From contig JAPOHG010000021.1 in NCBI GenBank assembly GCA_029979565.1, positions 1 to 33,661 of the forward strand: a stretch of 33,661 bases of DNA, written 5' to 3'. This document shows, in pieces, positions 1-10,381 of this stretch (position 1 is the stretch's first letter; every line of letters begins with the position of its first letter). The translations under genes were made by a program, and so were the position numbers. A model generated the notes under the pieces. That model was not told where the DNA came from. It did not search any database and saw nothing but the letters and a program-made list of their open reading frames with translations. The stretch is from a bacterium. GTDB taxonomy: Bacteria > Bacteroidota > Bacteroidia > Flavobacteriales_D > Sanyastnellaceae.

Positions 1-122
1 ATGCAGGGCACTTCCCGGTCGTCACGTTCCGGATCCACAAGGGTCCAATCGGTCTGCGAAACTTGGCCCCATACGCTTTGGACGCATGTTGCAGCGGCCA
101 GCAAAAGCAAGGTCTTCTTCAT
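1..122 (-). CDS. N-terminal fragment of an exported protein, cut by window edge
   Basis: Reading the minus strand from an ATG at 122-120 gives an open frame of 40 residues that runs off the left edge. It begins M-K-K-T followed by a hydrophobic run (LLLLAAA) and a W-G-Q cleavage-like end near residue 20, which is a typical Bacteroidota signal peptide. The mature part starts V-S-Q-T-D-W-T-L-V-D-P and contains an R-D-D-R-E-V-P segment. That loosely recalls the N-terminus of secreted alpha/beta hydrolases of Bacteroidota, but this is only an impression. The gene is divergent from the YdeI-like gene, with 46 bases between the two starts. The product class (exported) is fairly well supported; its function is unknown. 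Confidence 0.65.
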   Translation of the reverse strand, partial: MKKTLLLLAAATCVQSVWGQVSQTDWTLVDPERDDREVPC

Positions 123-168
123 GGTGTTTAAAGGTAGCGGTCGGTCGGATTGTTCATACCTTCAAATT

Positions 169-828
169 ATGGGACAACCCAATCCTGAAGTTACCCCCTA
201 CTTTGAACGGGGATGCGGTCGGTGCAACCTGCATGGAACTCCCGATTGCCGCGTTCACTTGTGGCCTGGCGCATTGGCCGAGCTTCGGTTAATTGCCTTG
301 GAGTCTGGGTTGAAGGAAGAGCGCAAGTGGGGGGTTCCTTGCTACGTCAACGAGAAGGGGAAAAACGTTGCGCTACTTGGCGCTTTCAAGGCGCACTGCT
401 TGATCAGTTTTTTTCAAGGCGCCTTGCTCGACGATCCCGACGGTGTATTGGAGTCGCCCGGTAGCAACAGCCAATCAACACGGCAAATGCGGTTCACCAC
501 CGCAGAGCAAGTCCAAGCCGCAAAGCCTGTTTTGGTGCGGTTCCTTGAGCAGGCCATTGCCAATGAAGCCGCGGGTAAAAAAGCGGAGCTAAAAACACCA
601 GCTACATATGATATCCCCGAAGAGTTTCAACAAGCGCTGGATCAAGATGGCGCATTGGCCGAGGCGTTTGAGCAGCTCACGCCCGGACGTCGCCGTGCCT
701 ATTTGATGCACTTCACCCAGCCCAAGCAGGCCAAAACCCGCTGGAGTCGTATCGAAAAATCAAAAAACGACATCCTCAACGGAGTGGGGTTAAACGATCG
801 GTACCAAATGAAACGAAGTAAAAAATAG
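169..828 (+). CDS. YdeI/OmpD-associated family protein (DUF1801 plus YdeI C-terminal region)
   Basis: A 219-residue cytosolic protein. The start is placed at ATG 169 because residues from M-G-Q-P-N-P-E-V match where this family normally begins; the open frame extends upstream to base 1, but that part is arginine/serine-rich and unlike the family, and overlaps the signal peptide gene on the other strand. The N-terminal half shows DUF1801 features (Y-F-E-R-G-C-G-R-C, E-R-K-W-G-V-P-C-Y, A-F-K-A-H, S-F-F-Q-G-A-L). The C-terminal part shows the YdeI features F-x-x-L-T-P-G-R-R-R-A-Y, the A-K-x-x-x-T-R-x-x-R-I-E-K stretch and a final G-V-G-L-N-D-R. Members are common in Bacteroidota and have no firmly established biochemical role; the YdeI name comes from a proposed link to envelope stress or peptide resistance. 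The next gene follows 57 bases downstream on the same strand. Confidence 0.85.
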   Translation: MGQPNPEVTPYFERGCGRCNLHGTPDCRVHLWPGALAELRLIALESGLKEERKWGVPCYVNEKGKNVALLGAFKAHCLISFFQGALLDDPDGVLESPGSNSQSTRQMRFTTAEQVQAAKPVLVRFLEQAIANEAAGKKAELKTPATYDIPEEFQQALDQDGALAEAFEQLTPGRRRAYLMHFTQPKQAKTRWSRIEKSKNDILNGVGLNDRYQMKRSKK

Positions 829-885
829 GCCGGTTGATTGGTGTACTGTAACTTGTGGGCACAACGCGTCGACAACCCACCTGAA

Positions 886-2202
886 ATGCCTGGTGAGCCG
901 CAAACCCCTCTCACCGTGCGATATTTTTGGATTTTCTTACTACTGGCGTCCACCACTTCTTTTGGACAAATCGACCTGCCTTTTGACTTTGAGGCCCCTG
1001 AATCGACCCCTGAATTTGTCGATTTCGAAATGGCCGAGACCACCGTGGTGGAAAACCCCAACATCAACGACAACAACCCCTCGGGTTATGTTGCGAAAAT
1101 GGTGCGCAACTCCGGCGGAGAAATTTGGGCGGGTTCCATTGTCACACTGCCTGAATACCTTGATCTGTCCGAGATTGGAGCGTTCCGGTTGAAGATTCAT
1201 TCTCCCATGATGGGTACCGTTGTCAAGCTCAAGCTGGAAGGGATGGCTGTCACGGAGCTTGATGCCATCACAACGGTGGCGAACGACTGGGAAACTTTGG
1301 AATGGGACTTTACCGGTGTGCCCAGCGGCACCTTCAACCAAATCGCCTTCATGCTGGACTTTGGATTGTACGGCGATGGAAGCGGATTGTCCACCTTCTA
1401 CTTCGATGATGTAGAGCTGTTCGATGGTGCAGGCGACCTCCTCCAAGTCAGCCTGCCGATCAACCATGAAGACGCGGCTGTTCACTATCAAACCACCTCT
1501 TTCGCAGGTAATTTCTCGGAAACCACCGTCGACCCCGTTGACGAAACCAATAAGGTGACCAAGGTGACCAAGCACTGGCTCGCATTGGACTACTCCGGGA
1601 CGACCGTCAGCACTCCTTTGGGGTTGGCAGAACCCATCGAATTTGAGCCCGGTTACACCACGATCAGTGTGGATGTTTATTCCCCCGCCTCAGGCATCGC
1701 TGTTCGATTGAAGGCGGAGGAATACTTGAACCTGGCGAACAGTGTGGAAACCCAGGTGAACACCACGACCGCCTACGAGTGGGAAACACTGACGTTTGAT
1801 TTGTCCCAACCCGTACCAGGAACGCCCGCGTTGAACTACAATTTGGATTACACCATCCTTTCCATCTTCTTTGATTTTGGTAATCCGGGGTACCTATCAG
1901 GAACGACCGCCTATTACTACGACAACGTGGTCTTCAATGGCAATCCCACACACGTAGACCGAGTGGACGCGGCTAGCACTTTCTTCTATCCCTCCATCCT
2001 CACCGCTGAACAACCTTTGGTGTTCAAGGGGGAGAACGAATCCTTGGTCGACTTGCAGGTTTATGACATGCATGGACGGTTGGTCCAATGGGAGCGGATT
2101 CAATCCGGGCAGCCCCTGCTCCTCCATTCCTGCACGCCGGGGTTTTACGTGTTACGTTGGGGTGATCGCACGCAAAAAATCACGGTTACAACCCACAACT
2201 AA
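886..2202 (+). CDS. Exported T9SS type A cargo with two carbohydrate-binding-like domains
   Basis: A 438-residue protein. The ATG at 886 is preferred over an upstream TTG at 838 because it puts a signal peptide (hydrophobic W-I-F-L-L-L-A, ending S-F-G-Q near residue 28) close to the N-terminus. Residues about 28-186 and 187-355 are two copies of a beta-rich module; both have the W-E-T-L-x-(W/F)-D pattern and end in a Y-(F/Y)-D-(D/N)-V strand. This is the jelly-roll layout seen in carbohydrate-binding modules of Bacteroidota glycanases, but no catalytic domain is present. Residues about 358-438 form a type A T9SS sorting domain (V-D-L-Q-V-Y-D-M-H-G-R-L, G-F-Y-V-L-R-W). It is therefore probably a surface or secreted binding protein. 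TAACTTG at 849-855 may be a weak -7 element. Its stop codon abuts that of the convergent reductase gene. Confidence 0.85.
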   Translation: MPGEPQTPLTVRYFWIFLLLASTTSFGQIDLPFDFEAPESTPEFVDFEMAETTVVENPNINDNNPSGYVAKMVRNSGGEIWAGSIVTLPEYLDLSEIGAFRLKIHSPMMGTVVKLKLEGMAVTELDAITTVANDWETLEWDFTGVPSGTFNQIAFMLDFGLYGDGSGLSTFYFDDVELFDGAGDLLQVSLPINHEDAAVHYQTTSFAGNFSETTVDPVDETNKVTKVTKHWLALDYSGTTVSTPLGLAEPIEFEPGYTTISVDVYSPASGIAVRLKAEEYLNLANSVETQVNTTTAYEWETLTFDLSQPVPGTPALNYNLDYTILSIFFDFGNPGYLSGTTAYYYDNVVFNGNPTHVDRVDAASTFFYPSILTAEQPLVFKGENESLVDLQVYDMHGRLVQWERIQSGQPLLLHSCTPGFYVLRWGDRTQKITVTTHN

Positions 2203-3066
2203 TCACGGCACCTTGTGCCCCCAGCTGGCTTCCGTCAGCGCAAACCAATCCTCGTCCGAGAGGGAGATTTCCTTGGCTGAAATCAGCGTTGTATATCGTT
2301 CCGAACGGGTGGTGCCTACAACCGGCACAATTCCCGCCGGATGGCGCATCAACCAGGCCAACAGGATCACCTCCACAGGAGCGTTGTATTGCTCGACCAA
2401 CCGATGCATGGTTTTTTGAATACGATCGGCTTGAGGTGTGTCACTTGTGAAAAGTGTCCCCATCGGGGACCAAGCCATCGTGCCTATTTCATGAACTTGG
2501 TGATGGTCCAAGGTGCCATCCGTCATGGGCTCCGTACGGGTCAGTGAACATTCGATTTGATTCCATGCCGGCTGGCCACAGGTTGAAACCAAGGCCAATT
2601 GCGACGGTGTGAAGTTGGAGACGCCCCACGACCGGATCTTTCCCTCGCTCTGCAGGCGCTCAAGCTCATCCACGGCCTCACGAGGGTCCAATAAAGGGCT
2701 TGGACGGTGAAGCAAAAAGAGGTCGAGGTAAGGGGTTTGTAAATTCCGCAGGCTGTTTTCCGCAGAACGCCGAATGTGGAGCGCGGAATAATCGTACCGT
2801 TTGACAGCGTTTAGTGTGCCCTCTGGGGGGTAACAAATGCCGCATTTGGAAATGAATTCAACCTCCTCTCTGCGCACATCCGCCAGGGCGAAAGCCTCAC
2901 CAAAGGCCGCCTCGGTGGTGTACCCTCCATAGATGTCGGCGTGATCAAACGTATGGACCCCTGCCGCAATAGCGACCTCGATGTGGCCGGCCATTTCAGC
3001 GGCCGTCATCTTGGCTCCCCACACCCCCCACTTCATGGTGCCGGCGATGATTGGTGATGATTTCAT
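2203..3066 (-). CDS. Aldo/keto reductase, YdhF-like
   Basis: A 287-residue NADPH-dependent oxidoreductase of the aldo/keto reductase family (TIM barrel, cytosolic). The catalytic tetrad is visible: Asp and Tyr in F-D-H-A-D-I-Y-G-G-Y, Lys in S-K-C-G-I and His in L-F-L-L-H-R-P-S. The S-W-G-V-S-N-F and V-V-G-T-T-R segments match the substrate- and cofactor-side loops of the family, and the A-D-I-Y-G-G-Y-T-T-E start resembles E. coli YdhF. The natural substrate cannot be read from sequence. The start codon overlaps the stop of the upstream glycosyltransferase (ATGA, 3063-3066), so the two are very probably translationally coupled in one operon. Its stop touches the stop of the convergent T9SS gene, leaving no room for an intergenic terminator. 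Confidence 0.92.
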   Translation of the reverse strand: MKSSPIIAGTMKWGVWGAKMTAAEMAGHIEVAIAAGVHTFDHADIYGGYTTEAAFGEAFALADVRREEVEFISKCGICYPPEGTLNAVKRYDYSALHIRRSAENSLRNLQTPYLDLFLLHRPSPLLDPREAVDELERLQSEGKIRSWGVSNFTPSQLALVSTCGQPAWNQIECSLTRTEPMTDGTLDHHQVHEIGTMAWSPMGTLFTSDTPQADRIQKTMHRLVEQYNAPVEVILLAWLMRHPAGIVPVVGTTRSERYTTLISAKEISLSDEDWFALTEASWGHKVP

Positions 3067-4244
3067 GGTTGAAATTGAATGAGTGATTGCAGCAGTGATT
3101 CAAAGCGTTGCTCGCCCCACTGTTTGATTGGAAAACCTTCCACCCCTTTTTTACTTGAAACAACCTGACGCGACCAGAAAAATTGGTCTGCGATATGGGG
3201 GATGATCGCTTGGGGGGTGCCGCTCTGTGCGGCAATATGGGTGGTGCCTGACCCCCCGTGGTGAACAATGGCCTTCATCCGCGGAAAAAGGGTGTGAAAC
3301 GGAGCGTGGTCAACTGCAATCGCATGACTTGGGAGTGAATCAGGCGGTTCGAGCCCTCCCCACGAACGATTCAACACCACCGCCAAACCCATTCTCCCGC
3401 ATACGCGCACGATATCTTCCGCTACCAATTTTGGGTGTGCGTTCACCATGCTACCAAAGCCCACGTACACCACGGCATCGTGTTCGTCCAAGAACGATTG
3501 CAGAGCCGCGTCAATCTCGGTTTCAGTGTTGGGATTTCTTTGTCGAAACCGCGATACGACGGCTTGATTCGGCCAGTCCGTTGGGCGCGGAAACAGTGTT
3601 TCATTGTAAGCGTACTCAACCGGTAGTTCATTTCGGTAGAACCGGGTGAGGTCTTTCGGGGTCATTTCGATGCCGCGTTCCCGCATGAAGCGTTTTCCAT
3701 AACCTAAAATGCTTTGGCGCACCAACGCGTACTCGGCTATACGGTAAGTTATTCGGTTCCATGCCGCGCCCCGGGGCTTTCCAAAGGCTACGTGCGGGTG
3801 TCGGCTCGTCGGGTGAACAAGGCAGGGCATTGGGCTCAACAAGCGCACGTTTCCTCGGTGTTTCAGCGCCCACAAAACCGGGTAGATGCATTTGATGTGA
3901 AACACCACCTCATCCGGCTCGAAGTGTTGCACCGCTTTTTCTTGATCAGTGATCAGCTTTTCCTGTATCGCTTTGGTTTTGGAAAGCAGGCCCAGTACCG
4001 TTCGAATTCGCGAAAAACCGCTGCCCACCTGGCCCATGATGTTTCGAATTTCTGGGCTTTCAATCAACTCCAAGAACGATCGGTCTTGGGGATAAAAGCG
4101 TGGGGACACCTCCTTCGCTAAGGTTTCATATTGCGCAGGAAGGCAAAATGCAACGTCATGCCCGCTTGATTTCATCTCTTGCCCCAACGCAAGGAACGGC
4201 TCCATGTCACCCCGGCTCCCTATGGACATGAACAATACTCGCAT
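3063..4244 (-). CDS. GT1-family glycosyltransferase (sterol/UDP-glucosyltransferase-like)
   Basis: A 393-residue glycosyltransferase of the GT-B fold, GT1 family. The N-terminal acceptor domain opens with M-R-V-L-F-M-S-I-G-S-R-G-D, the glycine-rich start typical of sterol and macrolide glucosyltransferases. The C-terminal donor domain has Y-V-G-F-G-S-M and the signature H-H-G-G-S-G-T-T with a following G-T-P-Q and D-Q-F-F-W. These motifs predict an inverting nucleotide-sugar-dependent enzyme acting on a small lipophilic acceptor (a sterol, hopanoid, carotenoid or polyketide). The acceptor is not determined by sequence. No signal peptide or membrane span is seen. It is the first gene of a two-gene operon with the aldo/keto reductase, which may modify the same compound. 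The katG terminator lies 49 bases upstream of the start, so the operon must have its own promoter in that short gap. Confidence 0.9.
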   Translation of the reverse strand: MRVLFMSIGSRGDMEPFLALGQEMKSSGHDVAFCLPAQYETLAKEVSPRFYPQDRSFLELIESPEIRNIMGQVGSGFSRIRTVLGLLSKTKAIQEKLITDQEKAVQHFEPDEVVFHIKCIYPVLWALKHRGNVRLLSPMPCLVHPTSRHPHVAFGKPRGAAWNRITYRIAEYALVRQSILGYGKRFMRERGIEMTPKDLTRFYRNELPVEYAYNETLFPRPTDWPNQAVVSRFRQRNPNTETEIDAALQSFLDEHDAVVYVGFGSMVNAHPKLVAEDIVRVCGRMGLAVVLNRSWGGLEPPDSLPSHAIAVDHAPFHTLFPRMKAIVHHGGSGTTHIAAQSGTPQAIIPHIADQFFWSRQVVSSKKGVEGFPIKQWGEQRFESLLQSLIQFQP

Positions 4245-4292
4245 ACACCGTCAAAAATGCACCGCTTTGGTTCAATCACAAATTCCACCAAC

Positions 4293-4319
4293 AAAAAAGG
4301 GGCTCTGGAGCCCCTTTTT
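4293..4319 (-). terminator. Rho-independent terminator of katG
   Basis: A perfect 7-base-pair G/C-rich stem (GGGGCTC at 4299-4305, GAGCCCC at 4308-4314) is flanked by six A residues on one side and five T residues on the other. Read on the minus strand the hairpin is followed by a T run, 18-44 bases after the katG stop codon. The symmetry means it could also stop plus-strand transcription. Confidence 0.9.
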
Positions 4320-4336
4320 CGAATCAATCTGTCGCA

Positions 4337-6613
<2,277 letters not shown>

Positions 6614-6673
6614 TTATCCAGGCACAAAATCAAGCTGTTTCGACCATTGGGTTCGCTCGAAATGCGCACACAC

Positions 6674-6702
6674 AAAAACGGCGCCACCATCGCGACGCCG
6701 TT
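6674..6702 (-). terminator. Terminator of the MORN-kinase-regulator operon
   Basis: AACGGCG (6677-6683) pairs perfectly with CGCCGTT (6696-6702) around a 12-base loop. On the minus strand the stem is followed by a run of five T residues (complement of 6674-6678). It begins about 24 bases after the response regulator stop codon, and marks the end of the three-gene operon. Confidence 0.8.
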
Positions 6703-6725
6703 CTGTTCGTTTCCTAGAGAGGTTG

Positions 6726-7475
6726 TTACAGCAAATTAATTCGCTGGGCCAACGCGTCCTTGTAGCTCCCACCAACGGGAATTTCCTTTTCCATGCCCCG
6801 GATGGTGATCATCGAATACTTGATGCTTTCAATTGCTTCGATGTTGACAATGTAGCTGCGGTGAACGCGCATGAAATCAGACCCACTGAGCTTGGTTTCA
6901 ACATCCTTCATGGTGGAGTGAATGGTATAGCTTTCGCTGGTGGTGTGTACCACTACATAATCTTTGAGCGCCTCAACAAACAGCAGGTCTTCGTTTTTGA
7001 CCCGAATCAAGCGGCTGCGGTTCTTCACAAAAATGATGTCCGAGTCCTCCTTGTGCTCCGCCAAGCTTCTCAAAAATTCTGTTTCCTGTCGCACCTCCTG
7101 CTCTTTGCCGTGCTTGTGCAGCGCCATTTCGATGGCGGTCTGGATGTCGACGTCCTTGAAGGGTTTTAAAATGTAGCCGTGCGGTTCCGCCATTTTGGCT
7201 TCATTGAGGGTGCTCTCGTCTGCGTAGGCAGTCAAGAAAACAACAGGAATGTCCATGTTGCGCTTAATCTCCTCCGCAGCAGCAATACCGTTCATGTCGC
7301 CCTTGATCATGATGTCCATCAACGCGAGGTCCGGCTGGTGCTTCATGGCCATGTTGATGGCGTCTTCGCCGTTATCGGCAGAGGCTACAACGTTGTAGCC
7401 CAAGTTGCCGAGGCAGCGCTCGATGTCTTTGCGAACGATGCTTTCGTCTTCAGTTACGAGGATATTGATAGGCAT
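6726..7475 (-). CDS. LytTR-family response regulator
   Basis: A 249-residue two-component response regulator. Residues about 3-120 form the receiver domain: acidic pocket Glu9/Asp10, phospho-acceptor Asp54 in A-L-M-D-I-M-I, Thr82 in F-L-T-A-Y and Lys104 in I-L-K-P-F. After a charged linker, residues about 148-245 form a LytTR DNA-binding domain with the family marks F-V-E-A-L-K-D-Y-V, F-M-R-V-H-R-S-Y-I-V-N and a final I-P-V-G-G-S-Y. Such regulators bind paired direct repeats upstream of target promoters. It lies 12 bases downstream of the histidine kinase on the same strand, so the two almost certainly form a cognate pair. It is the last gene of the operon and is followed by a terminator. Target genes are not evident from the window. 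Confidence 0.95.
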   Translation of the reverse strand: MPINILVTEDESIVRKDIERCLGNLGYNVVASADNGEDAINMAMKHQPDLALMDIMIKGDMNGIAAAEEIKRNMDIPVVFLTAYADESTLNEAKMAEPHGYILKPFKDVDIQTAIEMALHKHGKEQEVRQETEFLRSLAEHKEDSDIIFVKNRSRLIRVKNEDLLFVEALKDYVVVHTTSESYTIHSTMKDVETKLSGSDFMRVHRSYIVNIEAIESIKYSMITIRGMEKEIPVGGSYKDALAQRINLL

Positions 7476-7487
7476 GTCAAGTGGTTC

Positions 7488-10367
7488 TTAGTCGGTCAAT
7501 GGGGTAAAACTAACCAAAAATGAGGCCCCTGTTGTCCATTCTAACGCATTATCGCTGTGTTTGTTATCCACAGTAAGGCTTCCGTCGAGTTGGTCTGTCA
7601 GAGCCTGAACAAGGTAAACCCCCAAGCTCTCGTTGGTTTCGAAATCAAAATCATCAGGGAGCCCCACCCCGTTATCCGACACTTGAATTTCCAATTTTTC
7701 ACCCGCACGCTGCACCCGCAAGAAGATTTTTCCGGATGTTCTGCCCTTGAACGCGTATTTCAAACAATTCGAAACCAACTCATTGACAATCAACCCACAA
7801 GGTATTGCTTGCTTGAGGTTGATGTGCACATCGTCAAGTGCTGAAATCAACTCAACACCCGTGGTCACGTGCGAGTAGCTGTGGATTAAATTCTGGGTCA
7901 ACCACTCCAAATAATCAGAGAAACCGATCGAACTGAAGTCCGAATTCCTGTAGAGGCTTTCGTGAATGAAGCTCATGGTGGAAATGCGGTTTTGGCTTTC
8001 GTCCAATACCTCTAGCATTTTGTCATCATCCACAAACCGGCGCTGCAAGTTCAACATGCTCGAAATAACCTGCAGGTTGTTTTTGACGCGGTGGTGCACC
8101 TCTTGAAGCAAGATTTCCTTCTCCTTCAGTGCTTCACGGATTTGGTTGTCTATTTCCTTCCTTTCGGTAATGTCGTAGGCAATGCAGCTGAGCTCCTTGG
8201 TGCCTTCGTCGTATTGCACGGGATTGATGAACAGTTGGTACCACACCACTTCACCTTGTTGGTTGACCAGCGGCAATTCAAACTGCTGTTGAACACCTTG
8301 CGCAGCGCGAACAAAAAGCTGGAATTGGCCTTTGTAAAATTCTTCGGACACCACCTCTTTGAGCAATTCAAGGATGGGGGTTCCAACAATGGTGTCAAAG
8401 CCGAATTGCTCCTTCAACACCTCGACAACGTTGTGGTTGACCGATGTCACATTGAATTTTTGATCAATGGTGAACATGAGCAGGTATCGGGTCGAATTGA
8501 AAATGGACTCCAGCTTGGCCGACTGCACCAACGCAGAGCGCTGGTATGCGCGCACTTCGGATACATTCAAGTAAATGCACCGTAAGCCTATCAGTTGTCC
8601 TCTGTTGTTGGTTTGAGCCGACCCACCGCCGAGCATTTTGAACTCATCACCTGAGCGGCCTTTGAATGTCCGTTCGTTCCGGTCTCCAACCATCCAGTGT
8701 TTCCAGTTATCGGTGCTTTGACCTTCTGGCGGTGAGGCTATTTCTTGAATTCGAATGGTTTTCAGCGCTTTGGCGTCGTACCCCAAGGTGGAGAAAAATG
8801 CGGGGTTTGCATATGTCAACCGCCCCTCTTCATCAACCAAGAAGACCAGGTCACTTGCGTTGTCCAAAATGTCCCGGTAGCGCTCTTCGCTGCGACGCAA
8901 TTCTTGTTCCGCCAAACGAATGTCTGTGATGTCCCTTCCCACCAATACAAATCCCGTGTCCTCCCCCTCGTCATTTTGCAACGCAGCGATGGAAATCAGC
9001 ATTTGGAACACCTCTTCACTCGACCGACGACCCGCAACTTCGCCGGCGTAATACCTCTGTTTGCGCAAGTCGTCCATGATTGCTTCAAAATCCGCTGGGT
9101 TTTCAAGAAAATCATGTCCCTTCAACTGCATCGCATCTTCCGCCGTCATCCCAAACTCAACCGATGCAGCATGGTTGAATTGAATGATGCTGCCCTCAGC
9201 ATCAAACGCCATGATCATGTCGATGGAACTTTCAATGATTGAGCGATTGAAACGTTCTGCACGCATCAACTGTTTCTGTGTCTTGCGATGCTGGTCGATT
9301 TCCTCTTTAAGCAGGATGTTGGCCTCCTCTACCGATGAGCGTCGCATCTGCTCACGCACCAACTGCATCCGTGTTGACAGGTCATTCACAGTGACCTGCA
9401 CGGCGGGTTGGTTATCGAAGAAACTCAATACCATCTGAATCCCCACTTCCCGCACATCACCATGGGCTTGTAAAATGGAAACTTCAAGATAGGCCGTCTT
9501 TTCTCCCGCCAAAACGCGCTCCATATCCTCCGTGATTCGAACCTGATCACCGGCTTCAAAGAAATTAGAAAGGCGTTGGTTGTATACCTCCTCCTCATCT
9601 TGAATGGCGAGAATTTCCAGCCCCGCTTGATTGGCGTATCGAATGTCGCCTTGTACCACCAAAAACAAGCCGAATGGATTGCTTTCAACAAGCAACCGAA
9701 ACCGCTCCTTTGTTTGAAGCAAATCCTTGGCAATTTTCCTTTTTTCCGTGATGTCCAACAGGGCCAATGCATAATTAGCACTGCCTGGTCCGACGCCAGT
9801 CATTCGACCCTCAACCACCAACTGCTGCCCCAAGGAATTGGTGAATTCGAATTCCATGACTTCACCTAACCGCACAGCTAATCGCTTCCAGTTGCGCACA
9901 CCCAACATGTTTTCCAAATCCACCTGCGCCAATTCAGTCGCGTTGGTCACTCCGATGATTCTCCATAGTTGTGGGTTGGAATCCACAACCCTGCCTCGAT
10001 TGACCAGTGCCAATCCTTCAATGGTTCCATTGGCCAACCCGCTGTACAAAAGCTTGTTGTGATTGAGTGCAGCCACCAATTCGCTCTGCCCACGGGAATC
10101 TTTAAAGACGGCAAAAAAACATCCTTCTACTTTTCCAGGATGAACCGTATAGGTAGAAGATCCGGAGGCATTCGTCCATGAAAACGGGTGCAATTCGGGG
10201 TGGGACTGGATGTGGTTCCATACACCAACCGCTTCCGTTTTTTCCGAATCTGAGAATACCCGCAGTGCAGCAGCGTTGGTGTGCATCAATTCACCATCAC
10301 TACCAAATACCAACGTGGGATCGGTCCACACATCGGTCCACGCCACCATTTGTTCCCGGGTTTCCAT
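7488..10367 (-). CDS. Soluble multi-PAS sensor histidine kinase, HisKA_2 type
   Basis: A 959-residue sensor kinase without a signal peptide or clear membrane span, so probably cytosolic. About six PAS-like units precede the kinase core (roughly residues 1-95, 105-210, 220-335, 370-485, 495-605 and 615-735); several end in the usual D-I-T-(E/D) motif linking PAS units. The phospho-acceptor is in the HisKA_2 box E-V-H-H-R-V-K-N-N-L-Q at about residue 758. The ATPase domain follows, with an N-box (I-V-N-E-L-V-S-N-C-L-K-Y-A) and a D-N-G-V-G-L-P motif. HisKA_2 kinases often pair with LytTR regulators in Bacteroidota, and the regulator gene here starts 12 bases downstream. The upstream MORN-repeat gene ends 14 bases before this start. 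Ligands of the PAS domains are unknown; redox, light or a small molecule are all possible. Confidence 0.93.
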   Translation of the reverse strand: METREQMVAWTDVWTDPTLVFGSDGELMHTNAAALRVFSDSEKTEAVGVWNHIQSHPELHPFSWTNASGSSTYTVHPGKVEGCFFAVFKDSRGQSELVAALNHNKLLYSGLANGTIEGLALVNRGRVVDSNPQLWRIIGVTNATELAQVDLENMLGVRNWKRLAVRLGEVMEFEFTNSLGQQLVVEGRMTGVGPGSANYALALLDITEKRKIAKDLLQTKERFRLLVESNPFGLFLVVQGDIRYANQAGLEILAIQDEEEVYNQRLSNFFEAGDQVRITEDMERVLAGEKTAYLEVSILQAHGDVREVGIQMVLSFFDNQPAVQVTVNDLSTRMQLVREQMRRSSVEEANILLKEEIDQHRKTQKQLMRAERFNRSIIESSIDMIMAFDAEGSIIQFNHAASVEFGMTAEDAMQLKGHDFLENPADFEAIMDDLRKQRYYAGEVAGRRSSEEVFQMLISIAALQNDEGEDTGFVLVGRDITDIRLAEQELRRSEERYRDILDNASDLVFLVDEEGRLTYANPAFFSTLGYDAKALKTIRIQEIASPPEGQSTDNWKHWMVGDRNERTFKGRSGDEFKMLGGGSAQTNNRGQLIGLRCIYLNVSEVRAYQRSALVQSAKLESIFNSTRYLLMFTIDQKFNVTSVNHNVVEVLKEQFGFDTIVGTPILELLKEVVSEEFYKGQFQLFVRAAQGVQQQFELPLVNQQGEVVWYQLFINPVQYDEGTKELSCIAYDITERKEIDNQIREALKEKEILLQEVHHRVKNNLQVISSMLNLQRRFVDDDKMLEVLDESQNRISTMSFIHESLYRNSDFSSIGFSDYLEWLTQNLIHSYSHVTTGVELISALDDVHINLKQAIPCGLIVNELVSNCLKYAFKGRTSGKIFLRVQRAGEKLEIQVSDNGVGLPDDFDFETNESLGVYLVQALTDQLDGSLTVDNKHSDNALEWTTGASFLVSFTPLTD

Positions 10368-10381
10368 CGTATCCCTCTAAG

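Noticed and set aside
1-168. N-terminal extension of the YdeI-like frame to base 1
   Set aside because: The extension is unlike the family and overlaps a convincing signal peptide gene on the minus strand; ATG 169 fits the family start.
1552-1569. Tandem AAGGTGACC repeat
   Set aside because: Only two copies, encoding K-V-T-K-V-T in a normal coding context; likely simple coding repetition.
3346-3356. GGTTCGAGCCC, resembling a tRNA T-loop
   Set aside because: The flanking bases do not form a T-stem or acceptor stem, and it lies inside the glycosyltransferase gene.
7564-7572. A perfect DnaA-box-like TTATCCACA
   Set aside because: It is single, lies inside the histidine kinase coding region and has no neighbouring boxes or AT-rich unwinding element, so it does not support an origin here.
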